Positions 19,872 through 29,112 of a stretch of 64,000 nucleotides of DNA are shown in pieces; position 1 is the stretch's first letter, and each line of letters starts with the position of its first letter. The position numbers were made by a program, and so were the translations under genes. A model generated the notes under the pieces. It was not told the origin of the DNA. It saw only the letters and a program-made list of their open reading frames with translations, and made no database searches. The stretch comes from Aeromonas rivipollensis (GTDB lineage Bacteria > Pseudomonadota > Gammaproteobacteria > Enterobacterales > Aeromonadaceae). The stretch lies in contig NZ_JAAILA010000012.1 in NCBI RefSeq assembly GCF_010974825.1, positions 1 through 64,000 on the forward strand, in the 5' to 3' direction.

Positions 19872-22007
19872 ATGAAAGAATTTTTTGCAACCTGCCCCAA
19901 GGGGCTGGAAAACCTGCTGGCCGTCGAGCTGACCACCCTGGGCGCGGAGCAGGTCCGTGAGACCGTGGCCGGCGTCCACTTCAAAGGCGAACTGGCCATC
20001 GGCTACAAGGCCTGCCTGTGGAGCCGTTTTGCCTCCCGCATCGTGCTGGTGCTCTCCGAATTCCAGATGAACGACGATCTGGATCTCTATCTCGGTGCCC
20101 ACACCATTCCCTGGGAAGAGCATTTCCCCGGTACCGCCACCATAGCCGTGGACTTCACCGGTACCAACCCGGCCATTCGCAACACCCAGTACGGCGCGCT
20201 GAAGATCAAGGATGCCATAGTTGACCGCTTCACCAAGCGCGGCCATGTGCGCCCGGACGTCGACAAGAAGTCGCCGGACATTCGCATCATGGCGCACCTG
20301 GGCAAGGGCAAGGCCAACATCACCCTGGACCTGTCCGGCCCGGCGCTGCATCAGCGCTTCTACCGTCAGGGCACAGGCGAGGCGCCCCTTAAAGAGAACC
20401 TGGCCTGCGCCATGATTGCGCGCAGCGGCTGGGCCGGCGAGCCCATGATGGACCCCATGTGCGGCTCAGGTACCTTGCTGATTGAAGCGGCCTTCATCGC
20501 CGCCGACATGGCGCCGGCCCTGCGCCGGGAGCGCTTCGGTTTCGATCGCTGGCTGCAACACGATGGCGATCTGTGGCAGAGCCTGATGATGGAAGCCCAG
20601 GTACGCGCCAAGCGTGGCATGCAGCGCTGCGAAGTGAAGCTGTATGGCTGCGATGCCGACCCTCGTGTGCTGATGAAGGCACGCGACAATGCCAAGGCGG
20701 CCGGCGTGGCCCACCTCATCACCTTCAAGCAGGCCGACGTGACCGCGCTTGAGAACCCGTTGCCGATGCCGGCTGTGGAAGGGGAGGCCCGCGAGATCGG
20801 CATGCTGATCTCCAACCCGCCCTATGGCGAGCGTCTGGGGGAGTTCCCGGCCCTGCTGGAAGTGCACCAGGCCCTGGGCGATGCCCTGCGCCGCAGCTTC
20901 CAGGGCTGGAAGGTCACTATTCTGTCTGCCTCGCCTGAGCTGCTGAGCTGCCTGCGCCTGCGGGCCGACAAGCAATATCGCCTGTTCAACGGGGCGCTGG
21001 AGTGTCAGCTGCGCAACTACCAGATTGCGCTCGACTCCGTGGCCTCCCAGAAAGAGGTGGCCCAAGACTTCGCGAACCGTCTGCGCAAGAATCTGAAGAC
21101 CCTCGAGAAGTGGGCCAGCAAGGAGGGGATCGACTGCTATCGCCTCTATGACGCCGACTTGCCGGAATACAACGCCGCCATCGACCGCTATCGGGATTAC
21201 CTGGTGGTGCAGGAGTACGCCGCGCCCAAGGACATTCCCGCCCAGAAGACCCGTCAGCGTCTGCTCGACATGGTGCAGGCCGCCATCAAGGTGACCGGCA
21301 TGGACGGCGAGAAGGTGATCCTGAAGGTGCGCGAGCGTCAGGAAGGCAAGCAGCAGTACCAGAAGCTCTCCGAAGAGCAGCACCGGATGGAGGTGCAGGA
21401 GTACGGCGCCCGTCTGTGGGTCAACCTCTACGACTACCTGGATACCGGCCTCTTCCTCGACCATCGTCAGACCCGTCGCATGCTGGGTCAGATGGCCAAG
21501 GGCAAGCGCTTCCTGAACCTGTTCGCCTACACCGGCAGTGCCACCGTGCACGCGGGCCTTGGCGGGGCGAGCGAAACCACGACTGTGGATATGTCCCACA
21601 CCTACCTCAACTGGGCGCAGGACAACATGCGGCTCAACTCGCTGGTGGGCCGTCAGCACAAGTTCGTCCAGGCCGATTGCCTGAAGTGGCTCTCCGAGGC
21701 CGAAGATCAGTACGATCTCATCTTCATCGATCCGCCCACCTTCTCCAACTCCAAGCGGATGGACGAGAGCTTCGACGTGCAGCGGGATCACCTGCTGCTG
21801 ATGCAGCACCTCAAACGCCTGCTGGCGGCGGACGGCACCCTGGTGTTCTCCAACAACAAGCGCCACTTCAAGATGGATCTGGCCGGTCTCGAGGCCGCTG
21901 GCCTCAAGGCCCAGAACATCACCGGCAAGACCCGGCCCAAGGATTTTGAGCGCAACCAGCATATCCACAACTGCTGGATCATCACCCACGCCGAGACGCA
22001 GGCCTGA
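19872..22007 (+). CDS. rlmL: Bifunctional 23S rRNA methyltransferase RlmKL (m7G2069/m2G2445)
   Basis: 711-residue fused enzyme. The N-terminal half has a THUMP domain followed by the RlmL methyltransferase with the SAM motif [15 protein letters not shown] and catalytic NPPY in [10 protein letters not shown]. The C-terminal half is the RlmK methyltransferase with [15 protein letters not shown] and [13 protein letters not shown]. The start at MKEFFATC was chosen by alignment with the E. coli protein; a 12-codon upstream extension would overlap the promoter. The stop overlaps the next gene by one base (TGATG). Confidence 0.96.
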   Translation: MKEFFATCPKGLENLLAVELTTLGAEQVRETVAGVHFKGELAIGYKACLWSRFASRIVLVLSEFQMNDDLDLYLGAHTIPWEEHFPGTATIAVDFTGTNPAIRNTQYGALKIKDAIVDRFTKRGHVRPDVDKKSPDIRIMAHLGKGKANITLDLSGPALHQRFYRQGTGEAPLKENLACAMIARSGWAGEPMMDPMCGSGTLLIEAAFIAADMAPALRRERFGFDRWLQHDGDLWQSLMMEAQVRAKRGMQRCEVKLYGCDADPRVLMKARDNAKAAGVAHLITFKQADVTALENPLPMPAVEGEAREIGMLISNPPYGERLGEFPALLEVHQALGDALRRSFQGWKVTILSASPELLSCLRLRADKQYRLFNGALECQLRNYQIALDSVASQKEVAQDFANRLRKNLKTLEKWASKEGIDCYRLYDADLPEYNAAIDRYRDYLVVQEYAAPKDIPAQKTRQRLLDMVQAAIKVTGMDGEKVILKVRERQEGKQQYQKLSEEQHRMEVQEYGARLWVNLYDYLDTGLFLDHRQTRRMLGQMAKGKRFLNLFAYTGSATVHAGLGGASETTTVDMSHTYLNWAQDNMRLNSLVGRQHKFVQADCLKWLSEAEDQYDLIFIDPPTFSNSKRMDESFDVQRDHLLLMQHLKRLLAADGTLVFSNNKRHFKMDLAGLEAAGLKAQNITGKTRPKDFERNQHIHNCWIITHAETQA

Positions 22008-22237
22008 TGCTGACCCTGTTTCACACCGACGGCTGCCACCTGTGCGAACAGGCCTGGGCGCTGGTGGAGGAGGCTGGCCTTGCCGCCAGTACTCGCCAGT
22101 GTGACATCATGGAGGACGAGCAGTGGCTTGCGGCCTACCGGGTGCGTATCCCTGTGCTGCGGGATGACGCCGGCCGCGAACTGGGCTGGCCCTTCACCCT
22201 GGCACAGCTCAAGGGCTGGCTTGCCCGTCAGGGGTGA
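22007..22237 (+). CDS. Glutaredoxin-like thioredoxin-fold protein (DUF836 type)
   Basis: 76-residue protein with the redox-type motif GCHLCEQ near residue 10 and the cis-proline loop RIPVLRDDAG, the hallmarks of a short glutaredoxin-like fold. Substrate is unknown. Its ATG overlaps the rlmKL stop codon, so translation is coupled. The same neighbour order (rlmKL, this gene, uup) occurs in related gammaproteobacteria (from memory). A terminator follows. Confidence 0.85.
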   Translation: MLTLFHTDGCHLCEQAWALVEEAGLAASTRQCDIMEDEQWLAAYRVRIPVLRDDAGRELGWPFTLAQLKGWLARQG

Positions 22238-22255
22238 GGCTGATTTGACGATGAA

Positions 22256-22284
22256 ACGGGGGCAGAGTCTGCCGCCCGTTTTTT
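22256..22284 (+). terminator. Intrinsic terminator before uup
   Basis: ACGGG pairs with CCCGT and GGCA with TGCC (one bulged base), followed by six T. Confidence 0.8.
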
Positions 22285-22305
22285 CATAAGTAACAAGGAA
22301 CAAAC

Positions 22306-24216
22306 ATGGCACTTTTGACATTGCACGGCGCTTGTCTGTCGTTCAGTGATTTCCCGCTGCTCGACAATGCCGAGCTGACCATAGAGCGCGGCGAGCGCCT
22401 CTGTCTGGTGGGGCGCAACGGGGCGGGCAAGTCCACCCTGATGAAGGTCATCGCCGGTGAGCTCTCCCTGGATGACGGCCGTCTGGTGTTGCAGCAGGAC
22501 TTGAAGGTGACCCGTCTCGAGCAAGATCCTCCCGCCTCGAGCGAGCTGACCGTGTTCGACTATGCCGCCGAAGGGCTGGCCGGAGTGGGGGAGCTGCTCA
22601 AGCAGTATCACCACATCTCCCTGGAGCTGGGCCACGATCCTTCCGACGCCAACATCCGCAAGATGAGCGAGTTGCAGGAGCAGCTCGATTATCAGAACGG
22701 CTGGCAGCTCGAGACTCGCATCAGCCAGGTGCTGACCCTGCTGGGGCTGGATCCCGACGTGACCCTCGACAGTTTGTCCGGTGGCTGGCTGCGCAAGGTG
22801 GCCCTGGCCCGTGCGCTCGCCTGTGACCCGGATCTGCTGCTGCTGGACGAGCCGACCAACCACCTGGACATAGACGCCATCAACTGGCTGGAAGAGTTCC
22901 TCAAGGATTTTCGCGGCGCCATCGTCTTCATCTCCCACGATCGGGAGTTCATTCACAAGCTGGCGACCCGGATCATCGATCTCGATCGGGGCGCCATCAC
23001 CTCCTGGCCCGGCAATTACGATCAGTACCTGCAAGGGAAGGAGGAGTGGCTGCGGGTCGAGGAGCTGAAAAACGCCGAGTTCGACCGCAAGCTGGCCCAG
23101 GAAGAGGTGTGGGTACGTCAGGGCATCAAGGCCCGCCGTACCCGCAACGAAGGCCGGGTGCGCGCCCTCGAGGCGATGCGCATGGAGCGCAGCCAGCGCC
23201 GTGAGCTGCAGGGCAAGGCCAAGCTGCAGATGGACGACGTCAACCGCTCCGGCAAGCTGGTGTTCGAGACCGAAGGGCTCGGCCTGGACTTTGGCGATCG
23301 TACCCTGTTCCAGGGGCTGGATCTGCAGGTGCTGCGGGGCGACAAGATTGCCCTGGTCGGCCCCAACGGCTGCGGCAAATCGACTCTCATCAAGCTCTTG
23401 CTGGGCCAGCTCGAGCCGAGCCGCGGGCTGGTCAAGGGCGGCACCAACCTGGAAGTGGCCTATTTCGATCAGTACCGCGAACAGCTCGATCCCGAGCAGA
23501 CTGTGGTGGACAACGTGGGGGAGGGCAAGCAGGAAGTGATGGTGCGCGGCCGCTCCCGCCATATCCTCGGCTACCTGCAGGACTTCCTGTTTGAACCCAA
23601 ACGGGCGCGGACCCCGGTCAAGGCCTTGTCAGGGGGCGAGAAAAACCGTCTACTGTTGGCCAAGCTGTTCCTCAAACCCAGTAACTTGTTGATTTTGGAT
23701 GAACCAACCAACGACCTGGATGTCGAAACGCTGGAACTTTTGGAAGAGCTGCTGACCGATTATCCCGGCACCCTGCTGCTGGTCAGCCACGATCGTCGCT
23801 TCATCGACAATACGGTGACCGGCTGCTGGCTGTTTGAAGGGGATGGGCGGATCAGCGATTATGTGGGCGGTTATGCCGACATGATGGCCACCCGGGCCCA
23901 GCAGAGTCAGCAACAGGCGATCAAGGCGGCCGCGGCCAAGGTGGCAGAGCCTGTCGCGTTGGCGGCTGAGCCAGCGAAAAAAACACGCAAACTCTCTTAC
24001 AAGTTGCAACTGGAGCTGGATAATCTGCCAGCCCGGCTGGAGCAGCTGGAAACGGAACTCGATGCCCTGCAGGCGGAGATCAACCATCCCGGCTTCTTCT
24101 CCCTGCCGGCGGAGCAGACCCAGTCCAAACTGGATGCATTGCATGCGGCAGAGGCCGCATTGGAACACGCCTTCTCCCGTTGGGAGGAGTTGGAAGCGTT
24201 GAAACATCAAGACTAA
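22306..24216 (+). CDS. uup: ABC-F family ATPase Uup
   Basis: 636-residue cytosolic ABC-F protein without membrane domains. It associates with ribosomes and affects precise excision of transposons in E. coli. The first ATPase domain has Walker A GRNGAGKSTL and signature LSGGWLRKVALARAL. The linker is about residues 240-310. The second ATPase domain has GPNGCGKSTL and LSGGEKNRLLLAKL, with LLLDEPTNHLDI and LILDEPTNDLDV as Walker B. The C-terminal coiled coil (about 560-636) binds DNA in homologues. The next gene starts 8 bases later, implying co-transcription. Confidence 0.96.
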   Translation: MALLTLHGACLSFSDFPLLDNAELTIERGERLCLVGRNGAGKSTLMKVIAGELSLDDGRLVLQQDLKVTRLEQDPPASSELTVFDYAAEGLAGVGELLKQYHHISLELGHDPSDANIRKMSELQEQLDYQNGWQLETRISQVLTLLGLDPDVTLDSLSGGWLRKVALARALACDPDLLLLDEPTNHLDIDAINWLEEFLKDFRGAIVFISHDREFIHKLATRIIDLDRGAITSWPGNYDQYLQGKEEWLRVEELKNAEFDRKLAQEEVWVRQGIKARRTRNEGRVRALEAMRMERSQRRELQGKAKLQMDDVNRSGKLVFETEGLGLDFGDRTLFQGLDLQVLRGDKIALVGPNGCGKSTLIKLLLGQLEPSRGLVKGGTNLEVAYFDQYREQLDPEQTVVDNVGEGKQEVMVRGRSRHILGYLQDFLFEPKRARTPVKALSGGEKNRLLLAKLFLKPSNLLILDEPTNDLDVETLELLEELLTDYPGTLLLVSHDRRFIDNTVTGCWLFEGDGRISDYVGGYADMMATRAQQSQQQAIKAAAAKVAEPVALAAEPAKKTRKLSYKLQLELDNLPARLEQLETELDALQAEINHPGFFSLPAEQTQSKLDALHAAEAALEHAFSRWEELEALKHQD

Positions 24217-24224
24217 GGAAGTAG

Positions 24225-25871
24225 ATGAAAAAGCAATTATCCATGCTGGCCATCCTGGTCGGCGCCAGCCTCAACGCGCAGGCGGCACAAAGCTCCTTCT
24301 TCACCATTGTCGATGACGAAGTCAAAGGATATGCCAGCGGGATCAGTACCGATGGCAGCGGACTCATCGGGATCAATACCAAGAACAACATGGCCGAGTA
24401 CTTCTCGACCGTGCGTTCTGCCGACTTCCAGGTCGATCGTTTCCGCTTCGAGCAGGGTTGCTTCCTTTCAAGCTCCGTCTGTGACTCCTTCTGGGACGAG
24501 AATCCGGGCTTTGCCTACCAGTGGCGCCGCGATTTCCTCGATGGTGTCGATCAGCGCAGCGGCATCGGCTATGTTGCCACCACTCAGACCGATGGCCTGG
24601 TAACGGCCCTGGGGGATGCCCCGACCGATCGCGCGGGTTACAAGATGGACGGCAAGCTGCGCACCGCCTTTGCCATCGTCAATGACGGCAACCCGGTCGA
24701 GCTGAAAGATGCCGCCGGCACCCACAGCCTGAGCGTCCCGACCAGCATCAAGAAGCTGGACAACGGTCAGTACCTGGTGACAGGGACAGCCGCCAGTGGC
24801 AAGTACCGCCACAATGTGGGTGGTGACTTCTATAACTGGTGTTTCGCCGGCAATGACGATGAATATGGTGACTTCCGTTACTGCCCCGGGGTCGATACCC
24901 AGGCCAGCTTCTGGCTGCTCGATAGCTCGGGCGGTTTCAACAAGCTGATACAGGCCAGCGACTATGGTCGTCAGCGCGACGAAGTGCTGCAGACCGCGTC
25001 TGCATTTGGTGCGGCGACATTCAACGGCACCCTGTACGGCGTGGGCTACAGCTCCACCGGTGAGGTAGGGTCGGGGGATCTCGACGGCCGCAACCTGGCC
25101 AGCTACTGGACCCTGGATCTCGATGCCGCCACAGTGGGGGCCACCAAGATCATCCCGCTGCCCGATGGTGAGCCGGGCAAGGATGACAGCGTGCTGCAAA
25201 ATAGCTGGGCTGTGTCTGTCAACGAGAATGGCTATGTGATTGGTAACCAGCGTTACAGCATCAACAAGGGTCAGAACCGACCGACCGAGATGTTCCTGTT
25301 CAATCTGAACAATCCGAGCTCTGCGGCCAGCATCCCCCTGCAGGACAAGCCGCTCTCTGGCTCCGGCTCCGAGGGCGCGGCCATCAACGATCACAACATG
25401 GTGGTTGGCTGGCGTGACTCCCGTCATCAGACCCAGCCTGTGGCCAACGGCACCAACCGCATGCAGGAAGCCTTCCTGCTCAATGCGGCGTCCCCGAGCA
25501 ACAACTGGTACCTGAACGACCTGATCTGTGGTCTGGATGATGCCGGTGCCAAGCAGTGTGCCCAGAATGGCAAGTATTACCACATCGCCTACGCCAGCGG
25601 CATCAGCAGTGATGGCACCATAGCCGCCACCGCTTATCGCTACAATAGCGAGAGCGATCTGAACCTGCGCACCAACGCGACCGTGGTCGCCGTCAAGCTG
25701 ACACCGGCCGTGGCGGACTATCAGGGCAACAAGCCCGCTGAATATGTGGTGAGCAATGCCCCGGTCAACAACCAGACCGGTCAGGATGGTGAAGATGGTG
25801 GTGGTGGCAGCCTGTTCTGGTTGACTCTGCTGGCCTTGCCCTTCGCCTGGCTGCGCCGTTACCAGCGATAA
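24225..25871 (+). CDS. DUF3466 family secreted protein with GlyGly-CTERM tail
   Basis: 548 residues. A signal peptide (MKKQLSMLAILVGASLNAQA) is followed by a repeat-like DUF3466 domain with HAF-type motifs (AINDHNMVVGW, GISSDGTIAATAY, SVNENGYVIGN). The C-terminus has a glycine run (DGEDGGGGS), a hydrophobic helix (LFWLTLLALPFAW) and a basic end (LRRYQR). That three-part tail is a GlyGly-CTERM signal, processed by rhombosortase and tied to type II secretion in Vibrio, Shewanella and Aeromonas. Function unknown. It shares an operon with uup and precedes rmf. Confidence 0.85.
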   Translation: MKKQLSMLAILVGASLNAQAAQSSFFTIVDDEVKGYASGISTDGSGLIGINTKNNMAEYFSTVRSADFQVDRFRFEQGCFLSSSVCDSFWDENPGFAYQWRRDFLDGVDQRSGIGYVATTQTDGLVTALGDAPTDRAGYKMDGKLRTAFAIVNDGNPVELKDAAGTHSLSVPTSIKKLDNGQYLVTGTAASGKYRHNVGGDFYNWCFAGNDDEYGDFRYCPGVDTQASFWLLDSSGGFNKLIQASDYGRQRDEVLQTASAFGAATFNGTLYGVGYSSTGEVGSGDLDGRNLASYWTLDLDAATVGATKIIPLPDGEPGKDDSVLQNSWAVSVNENGYVIGNQRYSINKGQNRPTEMFLFNLNNPSSAASIPLQDKPLSGSGSEGAAINDHNMVVGWRDSRHQTQPVANGTNRMQEAFLLNAASPSNNWYLNDLICGLDDAGAKQCAQNGKYYHIAYASGISSDGTIAATAYRYNSESDLNLRTNATVVAVKLTPAVADYQGNKPAEYVVSNAPVNNQTGQDGEDGGGGSLFWLTLLALPFAWLRRYQR

Positions 25872-25944
25872 AAAATGTGTCATCAAAAATTAATGCAGTT
25901 CAGTATCTTGTGTCACAACGTCTGAATAGCATGGAATTTTTTGT

Positions 25945-25973
25945 TTGACCCTGCTTCCCCCCTGGGGTAAAGA
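25945..25973 (+). promoter_or_regulatory. Candidate rmf promoter
   Basis: TTGACC at 25945-25950 and TAAAGA at 25968-25973, 17 bases apart. Transcription would begin at about 25980, at the foot of the hairpin in the rmf leader. It is the best promoter-like pair between the DUF3466 gene and rmf. Confidence 0.4.
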
Positions 25974-25976
25974 TGA

Positions 25977-26008
25977 AAGCGACCCGGTGAAAACTTGGTC
26001 GCTTTTTT
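25977..26008 (+). terminator. Terminator-like hairpin directly upstream of rmf
   Basis: AAGCGACC pairs with GGTCGCTT around a 12-base loop, ending in six T. It looks like the terminator of the uup-DUF3466 operon, but only 24 bases separate its T-run from the rmf ATG. Either rmf mRNA starts within or before it and carries it as a 5' structure, or it attenuates rmf. Confidence 0.7.
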
Positions 26009-26032
26009 GTTCCACGAAGAGGGTCGTAGATG

Positions 26033-26209
26033 ATGAAGAGACAGAAACGGGACCGTCTGGAAAGAGCACGCGCTCGTGGTTATCAGGCTGGCGTAGTCGG
26101 CAAACAGAAAGAAGCGTGTCCGTACCAATGCCTGGATGCCAGAGGGCACTGGCTTGGTGGTTGGCGCGACGCCATGGAGGGGCGAGGCTCAGGCCTCTTC
26201 ATGAAGTAA
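26033..26209 (+). CDS. rmf: Ribosome modulation factor
   Basis: 58-residue basic protein that dimerises 70S ribosomes into inactive 100S particles in stationary phase. The opening MKRQKRDRLERARARGYQAG, the CPYQCLDARGHWLGGWRDAM core and the length match E. coli RMF (55). An additional ATG lies one codon upstream. Between uup/DUF3466 and fabA it keeps the order seen in relatives. In E. coli it is induced by ppGpp and slow growth; the local sequence offers only a weak promoter candidate and the leader hairpin. Confidence 0.96.
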   Translation: MKRQKRDRLERARARGYQAGVVGKQKEACPYQCLDARGHWLGGWRDAMEGRGSGLFMK

Positions 26210-26232
26210 CCGAGACTTCATCACTCATTGCA

Positions 26233-26261
26233 AAAAGGAAAGGGGCCATGGCGGCCCCTTT
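26233..26261 (-). terminator. Terminator between rmf and fabA
   Basis: AAAGGGGCC pairs with GGCCCCTTT. The T-rich tail (CCTTTTTG) is on the minus strand, so it mainly ends the fabA transcript. The plus strand lacks a T-run. Confidence 0.75.
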
Positions 26262-26293
26262 ACGTTGTCACTCTCTGACCGGGTCAGAGCAGA

Positions 26294-26854
26294 TCAGAAT
26301 GCGGTGGTGTCTTTGAACAGGCCCACTTTCAGGTCGGTCGCGCTGTAGATGGGACGACCATCCACCTCGACCACGCCGTCGGCAATGCCCATCACCAGCT
26401 TGCGGTTGATGACGCGCTTGAAGGTGATCTTGTAGGTCACTTTCTTGGCGGTCGGCAGGATCTGGCCGGTGAATTTCACCTCGCCCACGCCCAGAGCGCG
26501 TCCCTTGCCCGGACCGCCTTTCCAGCCCAGGAAGAAACCGACCAGCTGCCACATGGCATCCAGACCCAGACAGCCCGGCATGACGGGATCGCCAGGGAAA
26601 TGGCAGTCGAAGAACCAGAGATCCGGAGTGATATCGAGTTCGGCCAGGATTTCGCCTTTGCCGTGTTCGCCACCGTTGTCAGTGATCTTGACGATGCGAT
26701 CCATCATCAGCATGTTGGGGGCGGGCAGTTGGCTGTTACCCTCACCAAATAATTCGCCACGGCTGCAGGCAAGCAGCTCTTCGCGGGTAAACGACTCTTT
26801 ACCTTGTTCACACAGGGAGAGGTGGGTATTAGTGGTGTCGTTATCTAGGGTCAC
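26294..26854 (-). CDS. fabA: 3-hydroxydecanoyl-[ACP] dehydratase/isomerase FabA
   Basis: 186-residue cytoplasmic enzyme that introduces the double bond of unsaturated fatty acids by dehydrating 3-hydroxydecanoyl-ACP and isomerising the product. The catalytic histidine lies in [20 protein letters not shown], with the aspartate in the same motif. The start is GTG, with AAGGA eight bases upstream and a stop codon just before, so no longer form is possible. The N-terminus is about 14 residues longer than E. coli FabA. A FabR-like palindrome sits upstream. Confidence 0.96.
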   Translation of the reverse strand: MTLDNDTTNTHLSLCEQGKESFTREELLACSRGELFGEGNSQLPAPNMLMMDRIVKITDNGGEHGKGEILAELDITPDLWFFDCHFPGDPVMPGCLGLDAMWQLVGFFLGWKGGPGKGRALGVGEVKFTGQILPTAKKVTYKITFKRVINRKLVMGIADGVVEVDGRPIYSATDLKVGLFKDTTAF

Positions 26855-26893
26855 GCTGTTTATCCTTCATATGGGTCAAAGCCGGGCCAATTT

Positions 26894-26911
26894 AGCTTAC
26901 AGTTGTTCGCT
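26894..26911 (-). promoter_or_regulatory. FabR-like operator upstream of fabA
   Basis: An 18-bp imperfect palindrome, AGCTTACA-GT-TGTTCGCT, resembles the FabR consensus AGCGTACA-N2-TGTACGCT as I recall it. It lies 40 bases upstream of the fabA start, where a repressor of unsaturated fatty acid synthesis would act. Confidence 0.55.
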
Positions 26912-26932
26912 AAACAACTCCGATCACTTTAT

Positions 26933-28909
26933 TTAGAGGCCGAATAGACGGCCCAGGAGGTTGCGCAGCACGCCACTCTTGGGGGCCGTGCCATTGAGTT
27001 CATCCAGTCTGTCCTGGATCCGGCCAAACAGGGTGTCCGGCATGTCAGGCTCGCCGGCCACACAGCCGGTCAGCAATTCGATGGCCTCTTCCACGTGATC
27101 CACCGGGTGGATATGGAACTGGCCCGCTTCGACGGCGGCAATCACCTCATCGGAGAGGTTGAGCTGCTGGGCGTTGGTACCGGGCAAAATGATGCCTTGC
27201 TTGCCGGTGATGCCATGGATCTTGCACACCCGGAAGAAGCCTTCGATCTTCTCGTTCACGCCACCCACAGCCTGCACGTTGCCGAACTGATCGACCGCAC
27301 CGGTCACCGCGAAGCGCTGGGAGATGGGTTGGCGGGCGAGGGCAGAGAGCAGGGCGCACAGACCGGTCAGGGAGGCGCTGTCGCCGTCAATCTCGTGATA
27401 GGACTGCTCGAACACCAGGTTTGCCGAGAGCGGCGAGGGGTTCTCGGCGCCGAACTTGTTGGAGAGATAGCCGTGGATGATCATCATCGCCTTGGCATGA
27501 ATGTGGCCGGCGAGCTCTGCCTTGCGCTCGATATCGGCCACGTCGCCATCCCCCAGATGCACTGTGGCGGTCAATCGCACCGGTTCACCAAAGTCATAAG
27601 GATGACCGGCCACCTGAATGACGGAGAGGCCGTTGATCTGACCGACCTCTTCACCGTCGGTCTGTAGCAGGATCTGGCCATCGATGACCCCCTGATCGGA
27701 TTGCTCCACCAGGTAGTTGAGGCGGTAATCCTGCTCCTCCAGGGCGAGCAGTATGTGCTCGTCGGTCACCTTCTCGGCCTCCAGCTCGCGGGCCAGGCTG
27801 TCGGCCATGCGCATGATGGCGCTGAGTTGCACCTCCGAGAGGGAGAGCCATTCCTGATGGTCACAGAGACGACTGGCATGGCGACACAGGGCGAGGAGGG
27901 CACCCGGAGTGAAGTCCAGCAGGTTCCAGCGCAGCCGCAGCCAGGCCAGGTATTGCAAGAACTCGGGTAAGTCCTCTTCGATGTTCACCTCGGACACCAG
28001 ATCGGCGCGCAGGAAGATGCGCTCGGACATGTCTCTGTCCAGCATCTGGAACTCGGCCACTTCCAGCCGGTCGCCCACCAGGATCAGTTTGAACCGGATA
28101 GGCGTGGCCTCGGGGGTGAAGAAGGGGGTCAGGGTCTTGCCTTCCTGATAGGCATTCCAGTCCAGCTCGCCTTTTTGCATGGCGTTCTTGAGCTTGAACC
28201 AGAGATGGGGCTGATCGAGCAGCTCGTCGAGCTGCAGGATGAGATAGCCGCCGTTGGCTTCCCGCAGCAGGCCCGGCTCCAGCAGATGCTGGTTGGCATA
28301 GACCGAGCCTTGTTCCGTCTGGTAGTTGATGGAGCCAAACAGGGTGTCCCAGTTCAGGTCCCGACCATAGATGATGGGGGCTTGCTGCTCTTCGTGATGG
28401 ATCAGCAGGTTGATGAGCACCGGGTGCTGGAATTCGAGCCCCTGAGCCACGTGCGCCGCCAGATCGGAGAGAAAGTCCACGATCTTGGGGTCATTTTCCT
28501 GCTTGCGGATGATCCGGGTGACCAGGCGCTCGGCATCCAGGTGATGGCTCATCAGCTTGAGCAGCTCGCCAACCATCTCGCAGAATTCGAACCCGGTACC
28601 GGGTTGCAGGCGCAGCCAGATAGGCTTGAACGGGTTGTTGAGGTTTTCGGTGTAACAGAGATCGAAAAGGTCGCCATCCTTGCCATTGGAAGAGGCGATC
28701 AAGGTCTGGCAGACACTCTCATAATCCGCACCCGGGAAGCCGTTGAGCAGCATGACCGGGCAGTCACCATCAAAACTGGCCAGTCGCTTGATGCCAGAAA
28801 TGGCTCTGGGTTGCAGGGCGGCAAAAGGGATGGGTTCGAGCTCGCTGAGCGTGGGGAACTGCTCAATCGTGAAAGCGGGTTTTAATTGTTCTGATGTTAA
28901 TTCAGCCAC
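26933..28909 (-). CDS. lonH: Lon-family protease LonH (YcbZ type)
   Basis: 658-residue Lon-related ATP-dependent protease. The N-terminal ATPase-like region is degenerate: DGDCPVMLLNGFPGADYES stands where a Walker A would be. The C-terminal protease domain has the catalytic serine in YHEIDGDSASLTGL and lysine in GGVNEKIEGFFRVC, with HAKAMMIIHGYL before it. Start is GTG directly after a stop codon. It corresponds to E. coli ycbZ, next to fabA in both genomes. Substrates are unknown. Confidence 0.92.
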   Translation of the reverse strand: MAELTSEQLKPAFTIEQFPTLSELEPIPFAALQPRAISGIKRLASFDGDCPVMLLNGFPGADYESVCQTLIASSNGKDGDLFDLCYTENLNNPFKPIWLRLQPGTGFEFCEMVGELLKLMSHHLDAERLVTRIIRKQENDPKIVDFLSDLAAHVAQGLEFQHPVLINLLIHHEEQQAPIIYGRDLNWDTLFGSINYQTEQGSVYANQHLLEPGLLREANGGYLILQLDELLDQPHLWFKLKNAMQKGELDWNAYQEGKTLTPFFTPEATPIRFKLILVGDRLEVAEFQMLDRDMSERIFLRADLVSEVNIEEDLPEFLQYLAWLRLRWNLLDFTPGALLALCRHASRLCDHQEWLSLSEVQLSAIMRMADSLARELEAEKVTDEHILLALEEQDYRLNYLVEQSDQGVIDGQILLQTDGEEVGQINGLSVIQVAGHPYDFGEPVRLTATVHLGDGDVADIERKAELAGHIHAKAMMIIHGYLSNKFGAENPSPLSANLVFEQSYHEIDGDSASLTGLCALLSALARQPISQRFAVTGAVDQFGNVQAVGGVNEKIEGFFRVCKIHGITGKQGIILPGTNAQQLNLSDEVIAAVEAGQFHIHPVDHVEEAIELLTGCVAGEPDMPDTLFGRIQDRLDELNGTAPKSGVLRNLLGRLFGL

Positions 28910-28991
28910 TTAAGACATCCGGTCGGGGATAGGATCAATTGTTTCCATTATACACAGTTCAATTGGCGGTAACAGGAAACAAGCACACATC

Positions 28992-29019
28992 ATTTAACAT
29001 AATATACATTATGCGCGGT
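28992..29019 (-). other. Chromosome dimer resolution site dif
   Basis: Read on the minus strand, this 28-bp site is identical to E. coli dif in 25 positions. The XerD arm TTATGTTAAAT and the 6-bp centre TGTATA are perfect. The XerC arm is ACCGCGCATAA against GGTGCGCATAA. XerC and XerD recombine here to resolve chromosome dimers at the septum under FtsK control. FtsK polar motifs on both sides point to it. Confidence 0.95.
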
Positions 29020-29112
29020 TATATATGAAGGCGACTGGCGGGCATATTTTCCCGCCATATAACGTTTGGCATATACGCTGGGTAGCACTTTGCGCAGTCT
29101 GCGTACAGGCAC

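Noticed and set aside
26259-26271. matS-like site (TTTACGTTGTCAC) near fabA, and another at 45479-45491
   Set aside because: Each matches the MatP consensus at only 11 of 13 positions, and no perfect copy was found, so the Ter-macrodomain claim is not supported here.
29036-29057. Hairpin TGGCGGG/CCCGCCA between dif and the recombinase as a terminator
   Set aside because: No T-run follows on the minus strand; it may be incidental.
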